From contig JACRMD010000230.1 in NCBI GenBank assembly GCA_016215085.1, positions 2,455-8,162 on the forward strand: DNA of 5,708 nt, read 5' to 3'. Of the stretch, positions 1 through 4,580 are shown one piece after another. Under the pieces are notes generated by a model. That model was not told the DNA's origin, did not search any database, and saw only the letters and a program-made list of their open reading frames with translations. The stretch comes from Solirubrobacterales bacterium. Its GTDB lineage: Bacteria > Actinomycetota > Thermoleophilia > Solirubrobacterales > Solirubrobacteraceae. Both the position numbers and the translations under genes were made by a program. Every line of letters begins with the position of its first letter. Positions within the stretch are counted from its first letter, which is position 1.

Positions 1-834
1 CGCCGCTGCGGCTACCTGTTCCAGGAGCACGCGCTGTTCCCGAACCTGCGCGCGTGGGAGAACGTCGCGTACCCGCTGCGCGGCGTGCCGCGGGCGGAGC
101 GCCGCCGCCGCGCCCACGAGCTGCTGGACCGCTTCGGCCTGGCGGCCCGCGCGGACGCGCGGCCGCGCACGCTCTCGGGCGGCGAGCGCCAGCGCGTCGC
201 CCTGGCCCGGGCGCTGGCGCGCGACCCGGCCGCGCTGCTGCTCGACGAGCCGCTCAGCGCGCTGGACGTCCGCACCCGCGCCGGCGCCACCCGCACGCTG
301 GCGACGATGCTGCGCGAGGCCGGCGTCCCCGCCGTGCTCGTCACCCACGACTTCGCCGAGGCCGCGACGCTCGGCGACCGCGTCGGCGTGATGGACGGCG
401 GGCGCATCGTGCAGGAGGGGACGGCGGGCGAGCTGGCCGCGGCGCCGGCGTCGGCGTTCGTCGCCGACCTCACCGGCGCGGTCGTGCTGACCGGCCGCGC
501 GCGGCCCGAGGGCGGCGTCACCGTGGTCGAGCTCGACGGCGGCGGCACCGTCACGAGCACCGACGCCGCCGAGGGCGACGTCGCGGTCAGCGTCTTCCCG
601 TGGGAGGTCGCGCTCGAGCCGCCCGGGCCGCACGAGGGCTCGGCGCGCAACCGCCTGCCCGCGCGCGTGCTGACGCTCACCACGGTGGGCAACCGCATCC
701 GCGTGGGGCTCGAGGGCCCGCAGCCGCTGGCCGCGGAGGTCACGCGGGCGGCGGTCGACGGTCTCGGCCTCGCGCCCGGGGCGCCGGTGACGGCCGCGTT
801 CAAGGCGACCGCCACCCGGCTGGTCCCGCGCTAG
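1..834 (+). CDS. modC: ABC transporter ATP-binding protein, molybdate type, with TOBE domain (5' end missing)
   Basis: This is the cytoplasmic ATPase subunit of an importer, most likely for molybdate or tungstate. It would couple ATP hydrolysis to a ModB-like permease fed by a ModA-like binding protein. The frame is already open at base 1 and gives 277 residues. The Walker A loop is absent because it lies upstream of the window. Visible motifs are the Q-loop (GYLFQEHALFPN, residues 4-15), the ABC signature LSGGERQR (58-65), Walker B ALLLDEP with catalytic Glu83, the D-loop SALD and the H-loop His116 (VLVTHD). After about residue 140 comes a long tail. It ends in a TOBE-like oxyanion-binding region (about 215-277) containing RNRLPARVLTLTTVGNRIRVGL, quoted here only in part as TTVGNRIRVGL. 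This tail style is typical of actinobacterial ModC. A sulfate, tungstate or iron importer ATPase is possible; the permease genes expected upstream would decide. The stop TAG (832-834) overlaps the stop of the convergent hydrolase. Confidence 0.85.
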   Translation, partial: RRCGYLFQEHALFPNLRAWENVAYPLRGVPRAERRRRAHELLDRFGLAARADARPRTLSGGERQRVALARALARDPAALLLDEPLSALDVRTRAGATRTLATMLREAGVPAVLVTHDFAEAATLGDRVGVMDGGRIVQEGTAGELAAAPASAFVADLTGAVVLTGRARPEGGVTVVELDGGGTVTSTDAAEGDVAVSVFPWEVALEPPGPHEGSARNRLPARVLTLTTVGNRIRVGLEGPQPLAAEVTRAAVDGLGLAPGAPVTAAFKATATRLVPR

Positions 835-1631
835 AGCTTGGCCAGGAAGGCCTCGATCGCCTCGGTGACCGGCTGCGGGTTCTCGATCGGCGAGTGATGG
901 CCGGCGCGCGGGATCATCACCAGCTCGGCGCCGGGGATGCCGTCGGCCAGCTGGCGGGCGCGGTCGGGCGGCGTCGCGACGTCCTCCTCGCCGCAGATGA
1001 CGAGCGTCGGCGCGCTGATCTGCCCGAGCTGGTCGACGACCTCGTCGCGGTCGAACACGGCGCGGCACGCGAGGTTCAGCCCGTCGCGGTCGTGGGCCAT
1101 GATCAGCTGCTTCTCGTGCGCGAGCCCCTCGGGGTCCTCGGCACGCCAGGTCGCCCCGTAGAGGACCTGCTGCGCGGCGTCGGTCGCCGCGGCGCGCATC
1201 TCCTCGTCGCCCTTCCACATCGCCTCGCGCAGCTGCTCGTACTGCGGCAGCGAGTCGGGGTCCTCGGGGCCGGCGCTGGTGTCGAGCAGGACGAGGCCGC
1301 GCACGAGCTCGGGGTGGCGCAGCGCCAGGCGCATGAACACCATGCCGCCCTGCGAGAGCCCGGCGAAGACCGCGCGGTCGTACCCGAGCTCGCGGACGAG
1401 CGAGGCGCTGTCCTCGACCATGTCGTAGAAGTCCCAGCCGTTCTCGCGGTACCCCGACGCGCCGTGCCCGGGCCAGTCGACCGACACGCAGCGGTAGCGG
1501 TCCTTGAGCGCGGCGACCTGCGCGTCGAACATCTCCTTGCTCGCGAGCAGGCCGTGGCCGAAGAGGACCAGGTCGCCCTCACCCTCGTCGGTGTAGGCGT
1601 AGGTCGTGCCGTTCAGGCTTGTCTGGGGCAT
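831..1631 (-). CDS. Alpha/beta fold hydrolase
   Basis: A 266-residue single-domain serine hydrolase with no signal peptide or membrane segment, so probably cytoplasmic. The oxyanion-hole motif is GHG (25-27). The nucleophile elbow is GLSQGG, with Ser93 as nucleophile. The acid is probably Asp217 in VICGEEDVATP, and the base is His245 in AGHHSPIENP. WPGHGASG (53-60) is the loop after strand 4. A helical cap of about 70 residues (roughly 125-195) sets specificity. The body resembles 3-oxoadipate enol-lactonase-like and other carboxylesterase-type members, but substrate cannot be read from sequence. I chose ATG 1631 rather than an in-frame start at 1670. The extra 13 residues (Arg/Pro rich) precede the first conserved strand, and a TACCGT -10-like element sits 6 nt before ATG 1631, which suggests a leaderless message. 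It is convergent with the ABC ATPase (4-bp CTAG overlap) and divergent from rsgA. Confidence 0.9.
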   Translation of the reverse strand: MPQTSLNGTTYAYTDEGEGDLVLFGHGLLASKEMFDAQVAALKDRYRCVSVDWPGHGASGYRENGWDFYDMVEDSASLVRELGYDRAVFAGLSQGGMVFMRLALRHPELVRGLVLLDTSAGPEDPDSLPQYEQLREAMWKGDEEMRAAATDAAQQVLYGATWRAEDPEGLAHEKQLIMAHDRDGLNLACRAVFDRDEVVDQLGQISAPTLVICGEEDVATPPDRARQLADGIPGAELVMIPRAGHHSPIENPQPVTEAIEAFLAKL

Positions 1632-1647
1632 GCCGCGACGGTACCTT
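1619..1647 (+). promoter_or_regulatory. Candidate promoter for rsgA-hflX
   Basis: TTGTCT (1619-1624) is followed after 17 bp by TACCTT (1642-1647), giving 4/6 and 3/6 matches to the housekeeping consensus at ideal spacing. Initiation would be near 1654, leaving a leader of about 130 nt before the rsgA TTG start. The -35 lies inside the first codons of the divergent hydrolase. The -10 overlaps, head to head, the hydrolase -10 on the other strand. The score is modest for a GC-rich genome, so this is a candidate only. Confidence 0.3.
1638..1643 (-). promoter_or_regulatory. Candidate -10 element for a leaderless hydrolase transcript
   Basis: On the minus strand the hexamer TACCGT fits the actinobacterial TANNNT -10 pattern. 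It ends 6 nt before ATG 1631, so transcription would begin at or next to the start codon. No clear Shine-Dalgarno lies at the usual spacing; the nearest AAGG is 12 nt away, inside or upstream of this element. The -35 region 17 bp upstream (TGCAGA) is poor. The TA step at 1642-1643 is shared with an opposite-strand TANNNT. This is inference from pattern only. Confidence 0.4.
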
Positions 1648-1714
1648 GGTGGCGAAGGCCTCTGCAGCACCTCACGTCACAGCACCGCTTCTCGCACGTC
1701 GCCGGGTCCTAGCC

Positions 1715-1744
1715 CGGGCGCGCGGCCCCGTGCCCGCGCGCCCG
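1715..1744 (+). repeat. Perfect 11-bp GC hairpin in the rsgA upstream region
   Basis: CGGGCGCGCGG (1715-1725) pairs perfectly with CCGCGCGCCCG (1734-1744) around an 8-nt loop, CCCCGTGC. All eleven pairs are G:C. The right arm ends 39 nt before the rsgA TTG and 24 nt before its Shine-Dalgarno. No T-run follows on either strand, so it is not a standard intrinsic terminator. No plus-strand gene ends upstream that would need one. It could be a structured leader, an attenuator or a binding site in DNA. Alternating GC sequence raises the chance of fortuitous pairing, but eleven consecutive pairs stand out. Confidence 0.6.
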
Positions 1745-1768
1745 CTCCACGCCCTAGGAACCCGAGAT

Positions 1769-1774
1769 GAGGAG
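1769..1774 (+). promoter_or_regulatory. Strong Shine-Dalgarno that fixes the rsgA TTG start
   Basis: GAGGAG sits 9 nt before the TTG at 1784. The neighbouring TTG at 1787 would have a 12-nt spacer. No in-frame ATG or GTG near this site competes. Upstream in-frame codons (TCT, GCA, CCT, ACA, CTT, CTA) have many A/T third positions, unlike the gene body, so the region before 1784 does not look translated. Confidence 0.75.
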
Positions 1775-1783
1775 CATCCTCCC

Positions 1784-2734
1784 TTGTTGTACGACTTCGG
1801 CTGGGACCCGGCATGGGCCCAGGCACTGCAGGACCTGCGCGCCGGTGACCCGGCGCGCGTCGTGGCCGTCCACCGCGGCCGCGTCACCCTCCACGACGGC
1901 CGCACCGTGCCCGTCGCCGGCGCGCTGCGCGGCGAGCCGCCCGCGGTCGGCGACTGGGTCGCGGCCGACGGCGGCCACGTCCGCGCGGTCCTCCCGCGCC
2001 GGACGCAGCTGCGCCGGGCCGGCGAGGCGCTCGTCGCCAACGTCGACCTGGCGGTCGTGGTCACCTCCGCCAACCGCGACTTCAACGAGAGCCGCACCGA
2101 GCGGCTGGCCGCGCTGGCGCGCGACGGCGGCGTCGAGCTGCTGCTCGTGCTCAGCAAGGCCGACCTGTGCGCCGACCCGGTGCGCGAGGCGCAGCGGCTG
2201 GCCGCCGTCGCCGGCGCGCCCGCGCTGGCGCTCAGCGCGCAGGACGGCTGGGGCCTGGCGGCGCTGCGCGAGCGGCTGGCGCCGCGCCGGACCGCCGCGC
2301 TCCTGGGCACGTCGGGCGTCGGGAAGTCCACGCTGGTCAACCTCCTGCTCGGCGAGGAGCGTCAGCGGACGCTCGCCGTGCGCGACGTCGACGACCGCGG
2401 CCGGCACGCCACCACCCACCGCGAGCTGTTCCGGCTGCCGGACGGCGCGCTGCTCGTCGACACGCCCGGCGTGAAGCTGCCGCGGCTGGACGGCGGGGAC
2501 GGGATCGCGGCGACCTTCGCGGACGTCGAGGAGCTCGCCGCCCGCTGTCGCTTCGCGGACTGCCGCCACGACGGCGAGCCCGGCTGCGCGGTGCGCGACG
2601 CGGTCGACCCGCGGCGGCTGGCCTCGCTGCGCAAGCTCGAGCGCGAGGCGATGACCGCGCAGGAGCGCCGCGCCCGGTCGCGGGCGGCCCACCGCGAGTA
2701 CCGCAGGATCAAGAAGGAGCGGGGCCTAGACTGA
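1784..2734 (+). CDS. rsgA: Small ribosomal subunit biogenesis GTPase RsgA (YjeQ/YloQ)
   Basis: A 316-residue circularly permuted GTPase that acts late in 30S assembly, checking the decoding centre and releasing with GTP hydrolysis. An N-terminal OB-fold (about 25-65, including GDWVA 56-60) precedes the permuted G domain. The G domain runs in the order G4 LSKAD (123-127), G5 ALSAQ (149-153), P-loop GTSGVGKST (175-183), switch I RHATTHREL (207-215) and G3 DTPG (226-229). The zinc knuckle is Cys255, Cys260, His262, Cys268 (C-x4-C-x-H-x5-C), followed by a basic C-terminal helix. Length is normal for the family. Two small deviations are Ser in place of Asn or Thr at the first G4 position, and Ala209 where RHTTT is the usual switch motif. 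The start is TTG 1784, supported by GAGGAG 9 nt upstream; an open frame back to 1619 was rejected. hflX follows after 7 bp, so co-transcription is likely. Confidence 0.95.
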   Translation: MLYDFGWDPAWAQALQDLRAGDPARVVAVHRGRVTLHDGRTVPVAGALRGEPPAVGDWVAADGGHVRAVLPRRTQLRRAGEALVANVDLAVVVTSANRDFNESRTERLAALARDGGVELLLVLSKADLCADPVREAQRLAAVAGAPALALSAQDGWGLAALRERLAPRRTAALLGTSGVGKSTLVNLLLGEERQRTLAVRDVDDRGRHATTHRELFRLPDGALLVDTPGVKLPRLDGGDGIAATFADVEELAARCRFADCRHDGEPGCAVRDAVDPRRLASLRKLEREAMTAQERRARSRAAHREYRRIKKERGLD

Positions 2735-2740
2735 GAGGGG
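2733..2740 (+). promoter_or_regulatory. Closely spaced purine-rich ribosome-binding site for hflX
   Basis: GAGAGGGG overlaps the rsgA stop TGA (2732-2734). Its GAGG core (2735-2738) ends only 3 nt before ATG 2742, shorter than the usual 5-9 nt. A better AAGGAG at 2714-2719 lies inside rsgA but 22 nt away. An in-frame TAG at 2727-2729 rules out any start further upstream. Initiation may therefore depend on ribosomes terminating on rsgA. Confidence 0.5.
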
Positions 2741-2741
2741 C

Positions 2742-4052
2742 ATGCAGCGCAGCCGCAACGGCAGGACCTCGATCACCACCGCGCCCGCGACGGGACGCGC
2801 GAAGCAGCGCGCGTTCTGCGTCGGCGTGCTCCAGGACGGCGACGACCTGTCCGAGCTGCGCGAGCTGCTGCGCACCGCGGGCGTCGCGGTCGTGGGCCAG
2901 ACGGTCCAGCACCGCGACAAGCCCCACCCGAACACCTACCTCGGCCCGGGCAAGCTCCAGGAGGTCAAGGCGGCCGCCAAGGCCGCCGATGCCAACCTCG
3001 TCGCCGTCGACGACGAGCTCTCGCCGCGCCAGGAGCGCAACCTCGAGCAGGAGCTCGGCATCCCGGTCGTCGACCGCACCGCGACCATCCTGGACATCTT
3101 CGCCAGCCACGCGCACACGGCGGAGGGCAAGCTCCAGGTCGAGCTCGCCCAGCTCGAGTACAACCTCGCGCGCATGCGCGGCCTGTGGACGCACCTCGAG
3201 CGCCTGGGCGGCGTCTCCAGCGGCGGCTTCGCGACCCGCGGCCCGGGCGAGTCGCAGATCGAGACCGACCGCCGCCTGGCCCGCAACCGGATCGCCGCGC
3301 TGCGCCGCCGCCTGGAGCACGTGAAGTCCACGCGCGCCACGCAGCGCGCCGAGCGCGTCCGCGCGCACCTGCCCGAGATCGCGCTGGCCGGCTACACCAA
3401 CGCGGGCAAGTCGACGCTGCTCAACGCGCTGACCGGCGCGGAGGTCGGCGTGCGCAACCGGCTCTTCCACACGCTGGACCCGACAACCCGCCAGCTGGCG
3501 ATCGACGGCCGCCCGTACCTGCTGACCGACACCGTCGGGTTCATCCGCAAGCTGCCCCACCAGCTCGTCGACGCCTTCGGCGCCACGCTGGAGGAGACGC
3601 GGCTGGCCGACCTCGTCCTGCACGTCGTCGACGCGTCGGCCGACGAGGACGAGCTGCTCGCGATGACGGGCGCCGTCGAGGAGACGCTCGACGAGATCGG
3701 GGCGTCGGAGAACCCGCGCGTGCTGGTGCTCAACAAGGTCGACGCCGTCGACGACGAGCGCCGCCGTGAGCTGGCCCACCGCCACCCCGACGGCGTCCAG
3801 GTCTCGGCGATCACCGGCGAGGGCCTCGAGGACCTGCGTGCGCGGATCGAGAAGGAGTTCGCCCGGACGCTGCGGCCCGTGGAGCTGCTGGTGCCCTACG
3901 ACGAGGGCGGCCGGCTGGCCGAGCTGCACGACATCGCGGGCGACCTGCACCGCGAGGACACCGCCGAGGGCGTGCGCGTGGTCGCGCGCCTGCCCGCCGC
4001 GATCGCCGAGCGCTACGCGCGCTACGAGCTCGACGGCGACGGCGCCGCGTAG
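2742..4052 (+). CDS. hflX: GTPase HflX, ribosome-splitting/rescue factor
   Basis: A 436-residue HflX-family GTPase. Family members bind the 50S side of stalled or stressed ribosomes through the N-terminal domain and split them in a nucleotide-dependent manner. The N-terminal HflX domain (about 25-195) contains the hallmark stretch TYLGPGKLQEV (65-75), VDDELSPRQ (89-97), DRTATILDIFA (111-121) and GPGESQIETDRR (167-178), then a helical linker. The G domain has P-loop GYTNAGKST (217-225), G2 TLDPTTR (244-250), G3 DTVGF (263-267), G4 NKVD (331-334) and G5 SAITG (355-359). A C-terminal domain covers about 378-430. All motifs are intact and length is typical. ATG 2742 is the only credible start because an in-frame TAG lies 15 nt upstream. 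It is the second gene of an apparent rsgA-hflX operon. Its last 31 bp are antisense to the end of the Lrp-family gene. Confidence 0.96.
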   Translation: MQRSRNGRTSITTAPATGRAKQRAFCVGVLQDGDDLSELRELLRTAGVAVVGQTVQHRDKPHPNTYLGPGKLQEVKAAAKAADANLVAVDDELSPRQERNLEQELGIPVVDRTATILDIFASHAHTAEGKLQVELAQLEYNLARMRGLWTHLERLGGVSSGGFATRGPGESQIETDRRLARNRIAALRRRLEHVKSTRATQRAERVRAHLPEIALAGYTNAGKSTLLNALTGAEVGVRNRLFHTLDPTTRQLAIDGRPYLLTDTVGFIRKLPHQLVDAFGATLEETRLADLVLHVVDASADEDELLAMTGAVEETLDEIGASENPRVLVLNKVDAVDDERRRELAHRHPDGVQVSAITGEGLEDLRARIEKEFARTLRPVELLVPYDEGGRLAELHDIAGDLHREDTAEGVRVVARLPAAIAERYARYELDGDGAA

Positions 4053-4510
4053 CCGACGTCGACGCCGCGCCGGGGCACCGGCGAGGTCTGCATGACCGAC
4101 GTGGTCGTCTGGCCGTGGGTGGCGAAGCGGTCGATGACCTCCTCGAGGTGCTCCACGTCGCGGACGTGGGCCTTCAGGAAGAAGCAGTCCTCGCCGGTGA
4201 TGCGGTGGCACTCGACCACCTCGGGCGTCGCGCGGGCCAGCTCGGCGACCTTCGGCAGCTGGCGCGGCGCCGGGCGGACGCGGATGATGGCGCTCAGGCC
4301 GAGGCCGAGCGCCCGCGGGTCCACGTCGGCGTGGAATCCGCGGATCACGCCCTCGTCCTGGAGGCGGCGCAGGCGGTCGGCCACGGCGGGGGACGAGAGC
4401 CCGACGCGGCGCCCGAGCTCGGCGAGGCTGAGGCGCGCGTCCTCCTGCAGCTCGGCCAGCAGCCGGCGATCGGTGGCGTCCAGCGGCTCCGGCCTTCGAT
4501 TCGACGGCAT
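4022..4510 (-). CDS. Lrp/AsnC family transcriptional regulator
   Basis: A 162-residue DNA-binding regulator. An N-terminal winged helix (LDATDRRLLAELQ at 10-22; helix-turn-helix about 28-56 with LAELGRRVGLSSPAVADRL) is followed by a RAM effector-binding domain (about 68-145; TGEDCFFLKAHV at 105-116). Such proteins form dimers to octamers and sense amino acids or related metabolites; the ligand here is unknown. It is divergent from an EamA/RhtA-like exporter, its probable target, and may also repress itself through the dyad at 4540-4559. ATG 4510 is preferred. A TTG three codons upstream (4519) has GGAG 5 nt before it, but that TTG overlaps the likely -10 element and would not be in the transcript. 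The last nine residues (YAAPSPSSS), beyond the usual end of the family, are encoded opposite the hflX 3' end. Confidence 0.93.
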   Translation of the reverse strand: MPSNRRPEPLDATDRRLLAELQEDARLSLAELGRRVGLSSPAVADRLRRLQDEGVIRGFHADVDPRALGLGLSAIIRVRPAPRQLPKVAELARATPEVVECHRITGEDCFFLKAHVRDVEHLEEVIDRFATHGQTTTSVMQTSPVPRRGVDVGYAAPSPSSS

Positions 4511-4517
4511 GATCGGC

Positions 4518-4546
4518 AAAGTAGCTCCGAACGGCCATGGTGTCGA
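4518..4546 (-). promoter_or_regulatory. Promoter of the Lrp-family gene, apparently leaderless
   Basis: On the minus strand, TCGACA (-35, 4541-4546) is followed by a 17-bp spacer and TACTTT (-10, 4518-4523). The -35 matches consensus at 5 of 6 positions and the spacing is ideal. The -10 ends 7 nt before ATG 4510, so the transcript should start at or next to the start codon. It is one of the least GC-rich stretches in this spacer. The -35 lies within the dyad at 4540-4559. Confidence 0.65.
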
Positions 4547-4580
4547 GGGCCCTCAGCACGAACCATGTGGGCATGGCCGT
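4531..4580. repeat. 9-bp inverted repeat flanking the operator region
   Basis: ACGGCCATG (4531-4539) and CATGGCCGT (4572-4580) are perfect inverted copies separated by 32 bp. The arm centres are 41 bp apart, close to four helical turns. The right arm contains the preferred exporter start codon ATG 4573, and the left arm contains the alternative ATG 4537. It may provide outer half-sites for a multimeric Lrp-type protein, or may be chance similarity of two start regions. Confidence 0.4.
4540..4559. promoter_or_regulatory. Candidate operator: 20-bp dyad in the regulator-exporter spacer
   Basis: The core GAGGGCCCTC (4545-4554) is a perfect 10-bp palindrome. Outer GTG (4540-4542) and CAC (4557-4559) are also symmetric about the same centre, giving GTGnnGAGGGCCCTCnnCAC. 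It covers the -35 of the regulator promoter and lies just upstream of the preferred exporter start. Lrp/AsnC proteins bind dyads of about this size, so it is a good candidate for autoregulation and exporter control. Assignment to this particular regulator is inference. Confidence 0.5.

Noticed and set aside
835..870. Possible terminator between the ABC ATPase and hydrolase
   Set aside because: Only a 4-bp GGCC/GGCC pairing is present, with no T-run, and it lies within hydrolase coding sequence.
54..1712. A 552-codon plus-strand open frame across the ABC ATPase and hydrolase
   Set aside because: It is an Arg/Ala/Gly-rich shadow frame crossing two genes with intact family motifs in other frames. 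No domain is recognisable and it spans a convergent junction.
1619..1783. An N-terminal extension of rsgA back to ATG 1619 (55 extra residues)
   Set aside because: Codons have many A/T third positions unlike the gene body, it would overlap the hydrolase start, and GAGGAG 9 nt before TTG 1784 explains initiation. The resulting 316-residue length fits the family.
4511..4519. TTG start at 4519 for the Lrp-family gene
   Set aside because: It has GGAG at a good 5-nt spacing, but the codon overlaps the TACTTT -10 of a well-spaced promoter, so it should not be transcribed. This is kept as the main alternative.
4500..4527. Possible plus-strand promoter for the exporter (TTCGAC, 16 bp, TAGCTC)
   Set aside because: The -10 lacks the conserved final T and the -35 is weak, so I could not support a specific exporter promoter.
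4537..4572. ATG 4537 as exporter start
   Set aside because: It would put the operator dyad inside the coding region, adds 12 non-conserved residues before the first membrane segment and leaves only 26 bp for divergent promoters. It cannot be fully excluded because neither start has a good Shine-Dalgarno.
2709..4574. A long minus-strand open frame opposite hflX and through the regulator
   Set aside because: Stop-free antisense frames are expected at this GC content. The hflX strand carries every family motif, and the antisense translation is low-complexity.
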